From Bagarius yarrelli (lineage: Eukaryota; Chordata; Actinopteri; Siluriformes; Sisoridae), in NCBI GenBank assembly GCA_005784505.1, contig VCAZ01000201.1, positions 281,181 through 345,180 of the forward strand: a stretch of DNA of 64,000 nucleotides, read 5' to 3'. A model generated the notes under the pieces. The model did no database searches, had not been told where the DNA came from, and saw only the letters and a list, made by a program, of their open reading frames with translations. Positions 36,393-48,300 of the stretch are shown here, piece after piece. Position 1 is the first letter of the stretch; each line of letters starts with the position of its first letter. A program made the translations under genes and the position numbers.

Positions 36393-36560
36393 TGTTACAG
36401 TGTACTGTGGATTTAGGGCCCGATAGCACTGCATTTTACTCTGTGTGTGTGTGTGTGTGTGTGTTCCAGTGTGTGATGTAGTTGTGTTTTTGTAGTGTTA
36501 TAATTTGTTGAGGTCTGATTGTTTTGGTGTGTGTCTGCTCCTGCGGTGGGGGTGTGTCAG
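35640..36560. repeat. Dispersed repeat and TG arrays; no gene seen in 34933-36930
   Basis: An AAGTCAAACAAGGCTTTATTGGC start (about 35835) and a body with GTGAGGAAGTGCAGCTCTGT near 36208 look like the reversed 3' end of a fish retroposon; related starts are at 39176 and 41430. TG arrays lie at 36019-36068, 36318-36392 and 36443-36463. A type 1 SINE remnant is at 36690-36830. No RING or B-box sequence is present in this stretch. Confidence 0.5.
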
Positions 36561-37774
36561 TGTGTGTGAGTGTGTCAGTGTGTGTGAGTGTACTGAGATT
36601 CAGTATCAGTTGGGTGAGGAGACTCTTCTCTCTGTTCATCTCTTGGCTCTGCAGGGTTTTGTACTGGTAGCTCTGGGGGTCAGTGTGTTTTATACATCTG
36701 AGCAATTGGGGGTTAAGGGCCTTGCTCAGGTGCCCAGCAGCAGCCGTTTGGCGGTACTAGGAATTGAACCCTGATCTTCCAATTAGCAGCTTACACTTTA
36801 ACCACTGCACTACCACTGCTTCGCTTACTGAATATAGGGACTTGCTGTGAGGCAACAGTGCTAACCACCCAGGCCACGGAGCTGCCCTTAGACTTTACTT
36901 TAGCATTTTGTTTGTTAATATCTTTTGCAGAATCAGGTGTTGGAGATACAAGGAGGGTTCAAGCAGGAAATCCAGAGGAGAGAAAGTATGCTTCAGAATT
37001 TAAGGAAGGACGTGGACACTTGCATGGTGAGTTTGAGCCATAAAAGCTGTTTCAGGATAATTCTGAAGTTTTCTTTAGTCACTGTTTTACCGAGTAGAGT
37101 TTTACCTGTTTTACCTTCTAACAGTGTTCTGCACAAAGAGCAGTGCAGGAAAGTGAGAGGATTTTTACCGAGCTGATCAAAGACGTTGTGAGGAAACGGG
37201 GCTGATCAGAGCGCAAGAAAAAGCTGCAGTGCGTCAAACTAAAGAAGTCATTAAACAACTAGAGAAGCAGATCGCAGAGCTGAAGAGGAGAGACGATGAG
37301 ATGGAGAAGCTTTCACACACAAAAGATTCTATCCAGCACCTCCAGGTAACATCGCTTTATTAACAGTCTACTCAACTCAATACAGCTGCTGAACAGCTGG
37401 TTAAGAAACCTTTACAGAAATTTAGAATGATTATAGTCAAATTTTACCCGATATTCATCTTAGACAACATTCCAGCTTACACTAGCACCACACCACTAGG
37501 TGGCAGAGTTACATGTAGCAAAATTTTTACTGATCATCCTGATAATTCATTTACAAGTCCATAATTTCATGACATAAAGTTTGGTCAGGATTGAAAAACA
37601 CTATGTTTAATGAGTGACATGGGGGGACCTAAAAATACTTATTTCTAATATTGTGATTTAAATTTGTATTAGTTAAAAATAAGAAATAGAATAAATACAA
37701 AATAAGATTATGCTTAGTGTGGCTTTAAATCGATTCCACTGTATTTTAAACAGAATAAAGTTAATTAATATTCT

Positions 37775-38200
37775 AGATGGGGCAGCATGGTGGCCTTACA
37801 GTAAGAAGGTTCCGGGTTCGATTCCCCTGCAGGGGTCTTTCTGTGTGGAGTTTGCATGTTCTCCCTGTGGTTGTGTGTGTTTACTCCGGGTTCTCCGGTT
37901 TCCTCCTACAGTCCAAACACATGTATGTTAGATTGATTGGTGATTTACATTACATTTACATTTGCAGCATTTGGCAGACGCCCTTATCCAGAGCGACTTA
38001 CAATATCCCTTGTTATACAACTGAGCAATTGGGGGTTAAGGGCCTTGCTCAGGGTGGTGGGCTCAACAGTGGTGGCTTGGTGGAGCTGGGAATCGAACCC
38101 ACCAACCTTCGGGTTGGTAATCCAACACCTTAAACCATGAGCCACCCACTTCCCCTTTGGTGATTCAAATTGCCCATAGGAGTGAGTGTAAGTGTGTGTC

Positions 38201-38266
<66 letters not shown>

Positions 38267-38310
38267 TCCTGTGTATTCCAGATTATTAGGGAAATAAATG
38301 AATATGGAAG
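37775..38310 (+). mobile_element. DANA-like SINE interrupted by a second SINE
   Basis: Head GGGGCAGCATGGTGGCCTTA, GGTTCGATTCCCCTGCAGGG and CTGTGTGGAGTTTGCATGTT up to 37945; the body resumes at 38166 (CAAATTGCCCATAGGAG) and ends in TG repeats. The insert is described separately. Confidence 0.8.
37946..38156 (-). mobile_element. Type 1 SINE nested in the DANA-like SINE
   Basis: A 211-nt insert flanked by the 9-bp target-site duplication TTGGTGATT (37937-37945 and 38157-38165). On the minus strand it has a tRNA-like head (GGTGGGTTCGATTCCCAGC B box) and a tail ending GACGCC/GCTCTGGATAAGGGCGTC-type sequence with ATGTAAATGTAATG. Confidence 0.85.
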
Positions 38311-38335
38311 ATAAATGAATGAATTAAATATTCTA

Positions 38336-38712
38336 GGTGCGGCAGCACGGTGGCTTAGTGGTTAGTGGCACAGTTGCCTCACAGTAAGAATGTCCTGGGT
38401 TCAATTCCCCTTCAGGGGTCTTTCTGTGTGGAGTTTGCATGTTCTCCCCGTGCTTGTGTGTGTTTACTCCGGGTTCTCCGGTTTCCTCCTACAGTCCAAA
38501 CACATGTCTGTTAGATTGATTGGTGATTCTAAATTGCCCATAGGACTGAGTGTGTGTGTGTGTGTGTGTGTGGGGGGCTCTGTGATGAACTGGTGACCAG
38601 TCCAGGGTGTCCCCCTCCTGTCATTCACCCTTTCGGCTGCGATAGACTCCAGCAGATCCCTGTGATCCCGAATTCGGGAATAAGCGGCTATAGAAGATAA
38701 ATGAATGAATGA
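38336..38712 (+). mobile_element. DANA-like SINE, full-length style copy
   Basis: GGTGCGGCAGCACGGTGGCT head, GGGTTCAATTCCCCTTCAGG, CTCCGGGTTCTCCGGTTTCC, then CACCCTTTCGGCTGCGATAG and a terminal ATAAATGAATGAATGA tail. Confidence 0.8.
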
Positions 38713-39682
38713 TTATTCTAGATGTTTTGTCCAATAAAAATTGGGTTATGATAAAAAAAATGCAGGTTAAATAATCAGGAAATCAATGCAGTGACCATGA
38801 CTAATAATAACACTTTGTAATAAAATGTGAATTAAAACTACTGTAACCATCGTAAGAGAAGCAGGCAGTCCAATGGATAGACGTAAGGACTGGTAGGATA
38901 ATGAAGATGAACAGATATGTAAAGGGTTTGTTTGTATCTTTTATGACCACACAAAATGCAAATTAAAGAATAAAAATAAAAGTCTCAGTTAGCTGCACAC
39001 GGGACGCTAACACTAATATGTTCTGTGAAATATGGTAGCTCATTGGCGGGGAATTTTTTACTTTACAATTTACAGACATGGCCAATTCGCACGGAATTAA
39101 GATAAGAGACAAACTTCGCTTATTAGTACAAAGGACCAGAGTTTAACAGATAACACCAGTCCTGAAGTTACACAAGATTCAAAGGTTGCTTTATTAGTGT
39201 ATATAGTGTGCTGCTAATGTGCAGGTCTCCCTGTGTTCCCCCAGCAGGTGGGGCAGTTTTTCAGGGGTTGAAAGGCAGTTAAAATTGAAGAGGATTTAGT
39301 GAAATTTATTAAAGAATTAAGTTAAAATATTTTGATTTTCTGAGCTGAAATTTTGGATTCAGTTTTTTAAGGTTAAATATATAATATTATACTGTTCTTT
39401 ATCCCTTTCTACATATTCTAGAGCTTTCAGTCTGTTTCTACCCAGATGGGACCCTCAGACCTGCCCACCATTACTACAGTTTCTCTTCCATTTTTTGAGG
39501 ATGTGATTATGTCTGTTTCTCAACTGCAAAAGAAAATAGAAGAATGCTGTGTATATAGGCATACATGGCGTCAAGGTAAGCTGTTATATTGTCCTTATAT
39601 TATTGGTATATTGTGTGTTTAATATAATGATGATGTATTAAACAAAAATCAATACTTAATAATTAAACACCTAAATTCATTT

Positions 39683-40035
39683 ATTTATCTTCTATAGCCG
39701 CTTATTCCCTAATTCGGGGTCACAGGGATCTGCTGGAGTCTATCCCAGCCGTCTCTGAAAGGGGGAAAGACAGGCGGGGGACGGCCTGGGCAGGTTACCA
39801 GTCCATCACAGGGCCCCATACACACTCACACTCACTCCTATGGACAATTTAGAATCCCCAATCAATCTAACATACATGTTTTTGGACTGTGGGAGGAAAC
39901 CGGAGAACCCGGAGTAAACACACACAACCACGGGGAAAACAACTACACACAGAAAGACCCCTGCAGGGCAATCGAACCCGGGACTTTTTTACTGTGAGGC
40001 AACAGTGCTAACTACTAAACCCCCGTGCCGCCCTA
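39683..40035 (-). mobile_element. DANA-like SINE, minus strand
   Basis: Tail complement TTCATTTATTTATCTTCTAT at the left, AATTCGGGGTCACAGGGATC, CACAGAAAGACCCCTGCAGG and the head complement near 40020. Confidence 0.8.
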
Positions 40036-40135
40036 GCGCTTGAACTCGGAACTTTAAATTAAACAGTACTTCAGGTTAAGAAGTGTGTGAATTTAGAACT
40101 TTCAATAATTTTCTGGGTTAATTGTGCTGCATCTG

Positions 40136-40425
40136 GGCAGTGGTGGCTCAAATAGTTAAGGCGCTGCGTTGCTGATCTGGAGACCTGGGTTCAAACCCCA
40201 CCACTAAAGACCAGAAACACCTGGGTTCAAGCCCCGGCAAGCCAACCACTGTTAGGTCCCTGATCCTACCCTTAACCCTTAAGACCCTTAACCCTTCCTG
40301 CTCCAGGGGCACTGTATCATAGCTGATCCTGTGCTCTGACCCCCAACTTACTAAGATGGAATATGCGAAAAAGAATTTCACTGTGCTGTGAAAACATCTA
40401 TGTGACAAAATAAAAGCCTTTACAA
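40136..40425 (+). mobile_element. tRNA-derived SINE (type 2)
   Basis: GGCAGTGGTGGCTCAAATAG head, a duplicated GGTTCAA block, CTTCCTGCTCCAGGGGCACT body and AAGATGGAATATGCGAAAAA tail followed by TGACAAAATAAAAG. Confidence 0.75.
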
Positions 40426-40808
40426 CTGGGTTACACCAGATACTCAAGGCGAAGAATCCCAGACGTTTACCTTTCACAGACAAGCCATTTTTTTAATAAA
40501 TAAAGGATTGAGTATTTTAATATCATCAGCTTTAATTTGTGTGAAAATATAAAATTATACCACTAAATTCACTTTTGATTTTATTATCTTGTGACTGTTT
40601 CCCTATTTAACTGTGTGTCTCTAGTGAATAATGTCCAGATTTTACAACCTCCCTTCCCTACCCGTCTAATAGCAACGAGGACAAAAGACGATTTTCCAGG
40701 TAGGTTGAAAGAACCTTGGAAATTTAACCTAGGGTTCTTATTTAGCAGCAAGTTTCCCACTATGCAATGTATAATTTTGTCCTGAAAATGTTGAGTGAAA
40801 CAAGAGAC

Positions 40809-40839
<31 letters not shown>

Positions 40840-41381
40840 GAATCCAAAGTGAGTATTTACACATACAGTTGATCTTATTTAAGAAAATGAAGTGCAAGTT
40901 TAAGCACTACTGGGACAGGCTAACGCTGGGAAGAGAGAGAGAGTAAGAGAGATACTGACACCCATAAAGCTCAAAATAAAGAAAAGAATCACAGCGAATG
41001 AATCTTTTTATAGAAAAACATCTAAAATGAGGTAAAAACACTTTAACGAGGGTTAATCAGACAGATCGATTATCAGGTGATCTGATTGAAAATGATGTCA
41101 TTTTTATTGATCCGATAAATAAATGAAATCCGATAGATTGCGATTACTGGTAAATCAAGCAACCAGTCTGATTTCTCTGCACCAGTCGTCTGTTTTTAGA
41201 GTGCAAGTGATTGCAGACAGGGTTGCCAGATTGGGTGGGTTCCTGCCCATTGTTTGCAAATTTGATGAGCTCTCTCTCTCTCTTTAACTGTTATCCTCTT
41301 TCTCTGCCTCTCTCTCTCATTCTGTCATTCTCTGTCTCATTTTCTCTCCTTGGTCTCTCTCTCTTTCTCTCCCTGCATCTT

Positions 41382-41430
<49 letters not shown>

Positions 41431-41884
41431 ATTCAAGATTCAAAGGTTGCTTTATTAGCATGATAAATATGTACATTTGTATTGCCAAAGTATCTTTCTC
41501 TCTCTCTGCGTCTCTCTCCCTTTCGTTTTCTCTCTTTCTCTCTCTTCTTTTCCTGAAAAAGACAGTTCCACACTTCCTACCTGCTGTTAATCTAGTTAAA
41601 AAGTGTTTTGGGCTTCTGTTCATGTTTAGAGTTAAAGTTCTGCTCTGATCCAACAACTGACTACACACACATCATAAACACTGTTTATTAAGGGACAATA
41701 ACCCCCCCCCCATTAGTCTTGTTGTAACTGATTGACTGTAAGTGTCTCATGGTCCCAGTGTCTCAGTGTGTGACTGTATCTGTGTAGTGAATGTTGTGTG
41801 GATTTTTTTCCCTTTAGTTACTGTCAGCAGGGCAACAACGAGAAGGCTGGAAAAATGTGTTGTAGGTAAGTTGGAAAATTGTAC

Positions 41885-42068
41885 GTGGGGAAGTGGTGGC
41901 TCATGGTTAAGGTGTTGGACTACCAACCCAAAGATTGTGGGTTCGATTGCCAGTTCCACCAAGCTATTACTGTTGGGCCCCTGAGCAAGGCCCTTAACCC
42001 CCAATTGCTCAGTTGTATAAATTAGATAAATGTAAGTTGCTCTGGATAAGAACGTCTGCTAAATGCTG
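41885..42068 (+). mobile_element. tRNA-derived SINE (type 1)
   Basis: GGGGAAGTGGTGGCTCATGG head, GTGGGTTCGATTGCC B box, CAAGGCCCTTAACCCCCAAT body and GTTGCTCTGGATAAGAACGT tail. Confidence 0.8.
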
Positions 42069-42635
42069 TCGATCTCAGAAATTTGACATAAACACACACA
42101 CACACACACACACACACAAATACACGGTTGAGGGTTGTTACTATTAAAAAGAGGCGAATTGAGATGAAGTGGGACAGAGGGGGGAAATAAATAGTTGAGG
42201 TCTGTCTAAAAGTTGATTTGGTTAATATATCTTCATTACCTAGACACAGTATCTATTTAGAAAACATATATAACAATGCTAACTGCTAATTGAAAAATGC
42301 TAACTGTAACCTGATAGCACTGAAAGTTTTCATCCCTCCCTCACGGTCCAAAGCCACGCCCCTGAAAGCATGAACACACACAGACTAAACGACCAGAGAA
42401 AACGTTACATCAGAAAACAGTTAGTAACAGTACTAAAACACCAAACCTGAAAATATTCCCCAGATTACACACTGCCGCTGAGATACACACACTAAGTGTG
42501 CAAAGACACACACACACTACATAAACTACAAGTTCCCTACAAAACACACCAAAATTCAATCACACCATATCCCTACCTGTCCAAAAGAAATACTGTAACC
42601 ATGACATCATCTTTCAGACCCTTCGACTCCTGTAC

Positions 42636-42682
<47 letters not shown>

Positions 42683-42859
42683 CCCCATTCTATTTCTGGT
42701 GTCATCTTTCACAGTTGGGTTTTGTTAAATAGTTAATTATTTAGATCAAAGAAATTATTAACATGTAGATTCTTTCAACCAGCAGAACAAAAATGTTTTT
42801 GAACCAAATAAACACACACATTTCCTTTAATAGAATATTAATCTTGATATTTATAGGAG

Positions 42860-43945
42860 AAGATAGACGATGATGTTTGCAGATGACATTGTGATCTGTA
42901 GTGAGAGCAGGGAGCAGGTGGAGGGAAACCTGGAGAGGTGGAGGTTCGCTCTGGAGTAAAGAGGAATGAAAGTCAGTCGTAGCAGGACAGAGTAAATATG
43001 TTTGAAAGAAAGAGAGGGAAGTGGAACAGTGAGATTAGAGGGTGAAGAGGTGAAGAAGGTACAGGAGTTTAAGTACTTGGGGGTCGACAGTACAGAGCAA
43101 CAGAGAGTGTGTAAAAGAGGTAAAGAAGCGAGTACAGGCAGGTTGGAATGGGTGGAGAAACGTGTCAGGAGTGATGTGTGACAGGAGAATATCAACTAAA
43201 ATCAAGAGGAAGGTTTACAAGACAGTGGTGAGACCAACTATGATGTACGGTTTAGAGACAGTGGTGAGACAGCTATGATGTATGGTTTAGAGACAGTGGT
43301 GAGACCAACTATGATGTATGGTTTAGAGAGGCGACAGTGGTGAGACAGCTATGATGTATGGTTTTTTAGAGGACAGTGGTGAGACCAGCTATGATGTATG
43401 GTTAGAGGACAGTGGTGAGACCAGCTATGATGTATGGTTTAGAGACAGTGGTGAGACCAGCTATGATGTATGGTTTAGAGAACAGTGGTGAGACCAGCTA
43501 TGATGTATGGTTTAGAGGACAGTGGTGAGACCAGCTATGATGTATGGTTTAGAGACAGTGGTGAGACAGCTATGATGTATGGTTTAGAGACAGTGGTGAG
43601 ACCAGCTATGATGTATGGTTTAGAGACAGTGGTGAGACCAGCTATGATGTATGGTTTAGAGACAGTGGTGAGACCAGCTATGATGTATGGTTTCTGGAAA
43701 AAGTCAGGGAAGCCAGATTGAGGTGGTTTGGACATGTCCAGAGGAGGGATAGTGAATATATCGGTAGGAGGATATTAGAAATTAAGCTACCAGGCAGAAG
43801 GTAAAGAGGAAGACCAAAGAGGAGGTATTTGGATGCGATAAACAAGGATATGAACTTAGTGGGTGTAAGTTAGGAGACAGATGATTCGCTGTGTAGACCC
43901 CTAAAAGGGAACAGCCGAAAGGAAAAGAAGAAGAAGATATTTATA
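42860..43945 (+). mobile_element. LINE reverse-transcriptase remnant with internal tandem expansion
   Basis: FADD (42876-42887), the RT active-site motif of non-LTR elements, is followed by SESREQVEGNLERW, EGEEVKKVQEFKYLG and, after the expansion, RWFGHVQRRDSEYI. Stops and frameshifts are scattered through it, so it is inactive. The tail ends in CAGCCGAAAGGAAAAGAAGA, as in the fragment at 21260-21605. Confidence 0.8.
43226..43695 (+). repeat. 36-bp tandem repeat within the LINE fragment, about 13 units
   Basis: The unit TATGATGTATGGTTTAGAGA plus CAGTGGTGAGACCAGC encodes 12 residues (TVVRPAMMYGLE). Units vary from 35 to 42 bp. A single such segment is expected at this place in the protein. 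Confidence 0.92.
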
Positions 43946-45078
43946 GGAGAAGATACAATACTGTACAATACAATCATGAAGTTATAAAATAATCTTCATA
44001 TCTACAGTATCGGATTGTTTCCTGATGAACACTACATTATACATACACACTGCCAGTGACACTGTAACAGGATGTTATGATGGCTTTGTAATTCATTTTC
44101 TGTTTTTGGCTGATTATTTGCTGGGTTTTGTTTTTTGTAGACTATTGAGGAAAACACTACTACAGTTAGATCCTGAAGATGAGACTCTGACGGCGTCTCT
44201 CCGACTACAGCCGTTTCTTCACTCTACATAACTTAAATTGTTCCCATTTTCTTTTCTCACATGTGCATATTGCGGAATAATCAGTGTAATCTTTATTGCA
44301 ATAAATTAAAATAAAACTTAATAAGTGGAGATCATTTTTCAACGTGGTGAGATGTTAGACTGCTGATTCGATAGTTAGGAGTTCAAATCCCAGATCTGTC
44401 ACTGTTGGGCCCCTGAGCATGATCAACCACCCTCAATCTGATGTTCTAGTAATAATGTTTCTATATCACGTTAAACAATAGACATTGTCTTAAAACAGCT
44501 TTAAACAGAAACCCTAATGATCAAGGCGACGGTGGCGTGGAAAAAGTCGGAAGTAACCTTGAGAGGAACCAGACTCAAGAGGGAACCCATAAACTACAAG
44601 TAAGAGCCAGAGGGTAACACCTAAGCCAGGAGATGGCTGTTCCCTTCATACCAACAACATTTTCCAGTCTGGCAAGGAGGATACTGTGATCAATAAATGA
44701 TCTGTGAAGAGTGTATGGGTGTTTTGCTGGGAAATGCCACATTATATAATATATAACAGCATAAGTATTATACAACCTCTGACATTGGCGTCCCTTTTTC
44801 TGGTTGCCAGGTCTTATTTTCAAGACTGCTTTAATATTTGTAGGCTGCTTTCTGTGTGTTTTAGAAGCCAAATTTTTTCTTAAATTGCTGCTAATACATT
44901 TTAATTTCAATTTATAATAAAAACCTTATATTGACATCAGTAAAAGTATTTCACTAGTAACAGAAATGTTCTATTATCGGTGGACTGTTTTTACTAGGGT
45001 CAAGTTTAGCATTGACTGTAGACAAAGTCAGTTCTGACACACACCTGGCAACCCAGCTCTTACTTCAGCAGAAACGAA

Positions 45079-45090
45079 AAAAGTTAAACT
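45079..45090 (+). promoter_or_regulatory. Weak ISRE-like motif upstream of finTRIM B
   Basis: AAAAGTTAAACT, two mismatches from the consensus GAAANNGAAACT, preceded by GAAACGAAAA (45071-45080). It occupies the same relative place, after a conserved CCTGGCAAC block and before CTGTTCAGTC, as the better site upstream of copy C. Confidence 0.35.
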
Positions 45091-45349
45091 AATCTGTTCC
45101 TGTTCAGTCTGGGTGTGTCTGGGGTGGATGGATCAGTTTCAATCCTGTGGTTGAGAGTTCGCTGGTGTTAAAAGCAGGTCTTTCATGTGGACGATTATTG
45201 TCATTATCATTCTCTAAACACACACGTGTTTATTCTGTAACATTAAATCAAGTGTGTTTAAACACATCCATTTTGCAAACAGCTTTTACAACCTGAACCA
45301 GGAGGTCGGAGCTGCTGTTAGTGACTGTATGAGTTTGTTTTTCTGTAAA

Positions 45350-48300
45350 ATGGCGGAAGCGAATATTTTAGGACTTCGAGATCAGTTCAGCTGTTCAATC
45401 TGTCTGGATCTATTCAAGGATCCAGTAGGTCTTTCATGTGGACACAGTTTCTGTATGGTGTGTATTAATGGCTGCTGGGATCAGGAGGATCAACAGGGAG
45501 TCTATAACTGTCCTCAGTGTAGACAGACCTTCACTCCAAGACCTGCTGTGAGTAAAAACACTGTTCTGGCTGAGGTAGTGGAGAAACTAAAGAACACAAA
45601 ATGCAAAGATTCATCTCCTGCTGACTGTTCAGCTGGACCTGAGGATGTGGAGTGTGATATCTGCATTGAGAGCAAATCCAAAGCCATCAAGTCCTGTCTG
45701 ATTTGTCTGGCTTCGTTCTGTGAATCTCATCTCCAGCCTCACTATAAATCTCCTGCCTTTAAGAAGCACAAGCTGGTGGAAGCCTCCAGTCGACTCCAGG
45801 AGCAGATCTGCTCTCAGCATGACAAACTGCTGGAGGTTTACTGTCGCACTGATCAGAGGTGTATCTGCATGTTGTGCACCATGGATGAACATAGAGGACA
45901 TGATACAATATCCATTACAGCAGGACTAGTCGAGAAACAGGTAACTTATGTATCATACATGTGTGTGTGTGTGTGTGTGTGTGTATGTGGGGGGGGGGTG
46001 TCTGTGCATGTTCTCTTCTTGTTTAGTCTTTCTCTGTGAACTACAGTAAAAATGGAGAGTGTTTATTGGACGCAACGGAAAAAATTAAATTGTTATTTAA
46101 TATGTTGCTTTCGCGTCATATTTAAACCTTGGCAAAACAGCCGAGAGGCGAAAAATCGCTGAGAGGAAAGAGAGCTTAGTGTGTGTGTACGTGGACTGTT
46201 AAAACTGTCTCTGCCTCTGAGCTGGAGCTCGAATATTTGTTACAGTGAACAAAATGAATAAATATAAAACACACACCTGTTGTAAGTTATTATTTGTCAC
46301 TGTTGGTGTCCACCTGAGTTGACGTCATGCGCCATTGTTGCTTATTCGGTGACGTTCGACTTGCATTAACAGGTGAAAATACGATCTGTCAGTTTACCAC
46401 ACGCGAATGCACATATCCGATTATTATCCGATTTATTACTACATACGAATGAGGCCTGAATCCGATCTGAAAATATTAGAATCCATGTGCTTTTTCAGAC
46501 CCAAAATATGAATTGGGTCACATGATACATGCAGTGTAAATGCAGCCATTTTGGTCTCCTGGTAGAAATAAGAAACGGTTGAAAGAATAATAGACAGGAC
46601 AAAGACATTGTAAACATTGTAAGAAAAATTTCCCACAAAATGTAGGAAGTTTTTTTATTATCGCTTTTATCAGGCAAAGCACTAGATTGGGCATCTACAG
46701 TATAGAACTCTGACCCACAAGTTTTCACCTCGGTCGAGTATTTCACTACCCAACTCCGCAATGTATTTGAACATCGTGCAGGGGGATTGGATATATCAGT
46801 GCAGTTACACCGATTAAGTCAAGGTGAGCGCAGCAGAGTATGTGATACAGTTTTGGACCGTAGCGGCACAAAGGGAGGTTTAATTATTTTACTTTAAATC
46901 CATGACTCCATCCTTGCATTGACTACAGGGGTTTAAACCCAGTTACAGTGAAATCAGAGAGGGAGACAAATGAAGGACTGCCTTTATTACGAGCGGTGTT
47001 TCAGGCTTACGTGAACGATATCTTCCTGGACCTCCTCAATGTCAATGTGATCATGTATATTGATGACATCCTCATTTACTCAAGAGCCTGACCCAACACA
47101 TCAGCCATGTTTGTGAGGTGCTCAAGAGACTGTTGCAACACAAATTGTATGCCAAAGCAGAGAAATGCGGATTCCACTGGGATCATGTCATGTTTCTAGG
47201 CTACCACATAAGTGCCCAGGGGGTAGCCATGGATAAAACCAAGGTGGAAGCATGCACCATCTGACCATTACCCAAAACAGTTAAGGAATTACAAAGGTTC
47301 CTAGGTTTTGCCAATTTCCACCGGTGGTTTATCCGCAACTACAGTCAGACCACTGCTGTCATTACAACCTTACTGCGTGGCAAACCTTCTAAGATCCGGT
47401 GGACTTTGGGCCGCAGTGTCTGCATTCGAAGCTCTTAAGGTAAAGTTCACTTCCGCTCCTATTCTAAGACACCCAGATCTGTTCATGCCGTTTGTGGTGG
47501 AAGTAGATGCTTTAGAGTGTGGTGTGGGGGCAGTACTTTCTCAAAGGCATGGTACTCCTCCTAAATTACATCCATGCGCTTTCTTTTCCCGGAAGTTAAC
47601 TGCCGCAGAAAGCAACTATGATGTGGAAAATAAGGAGTTGCTAAACGTTTAAACTCCTGAAAAGCTCGTTGTTTTTCACGAGGTTCCGTTTCACAGTCAC
47701 TTATCCTCCAGGCTCTAAGAACAGTAAAGCAGATGCTCTATCCAGGCTACACAACCCCCACAGCTGGCATCCAGCTCTGAACCGGTTCTCAACCCAGAGA
47801 TCTTTCTGGGCCCCACCCGCTGGGATATGGAGGAGGAAATCGCTACAGCTACTCAGAATGACCCTCCCCCAGCCAATTGTCTAGTGGGGAAGACCTACAT
47901 ACCACTCAGTCTCGGATCTCCAGTTATTTCCTGGGTCCACTCTTCACTAAGCGCTGGCCACCCTGAAGTGAAATGCACTGCAGAGCTTCTTGGTAATCCT
48001 TATTGGTGGCCGAACTTACGTGAGGACTATCCACATTTGTGAAGGTTTGTGGTACCTGTGCCCAGTCCAAGACTCCACAACATTTACCCGAGGGGCTGCT
48101 GGAGCCCCTGCCTATTCCACAATGGCCATGGTCACATATTGCTGTGGATTTTGTCACTGACCTGCCCCCCTTGCATGGGTTCTCCACAATACTCACCATC
48201 ATAGACCGCTTCTCAAAAGCTTGCCGCCTGGTACCGATTAAGGGTCTTCTGACAGCCATGGAAACCGCCACTCTGTTGTCCAACCATGTATTCAGGAATT

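Larger units (their letters stand above)
36931..44231 (+). pseudogene. finTRIM copy A, decayed remnant (coiled-coil exons only)
   Basis: Exons homologous to copies B and C keep their splice borders: 36931-37026 (96 nt, NQVLEIQGGFKQEIQRRE), 37125-37345 (CSAQRAVQESERIF ... QIAELKRRDDEMEKLSHTKD), 39422-39575 (SFQSVSTQMGPSDLPTIT) and 40625-40699 (75 nt, ending TRTKDDFPG). A further candidate exon is at 41818-41865 (VTVSRATTRRLEK). The 37125 exon is 221 nt where the intact copies have 234; the net 13-nt loss near 37185-37200 brings a TGA into frame. No RING/B-box exon is found upstream and no B30.2 exon downstream. A last candidate exon at 44140-44231 (LLRKTLLQLDPEDETL to a TAA) does not join in phase and may be unrelated. 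Intact borders suggest recent loss. Confidence 0.7.

Noticed and set aside
44140..44231. Terminal exon of finTRIM A ending LLRKTLLQLDPEDETL and a TAA
   Set aside because: The splice phase from the previous exon gives an immediate stop, and there is no similarity to B30.2; kept only as uncertain.
45254..45349. Upstream in-frame ATG extending finTRIM B by 32 residues
   Set aside because: The family starts at MAEAN-type sequence next to the RING, and copy C has no such extension.
45629..45901. Minus-strand 90-codon frame found in both finTRIM copies (also 55337-55609)
   Set aside because: Its conservation only mirrors the near-identical sense exons; no domain.
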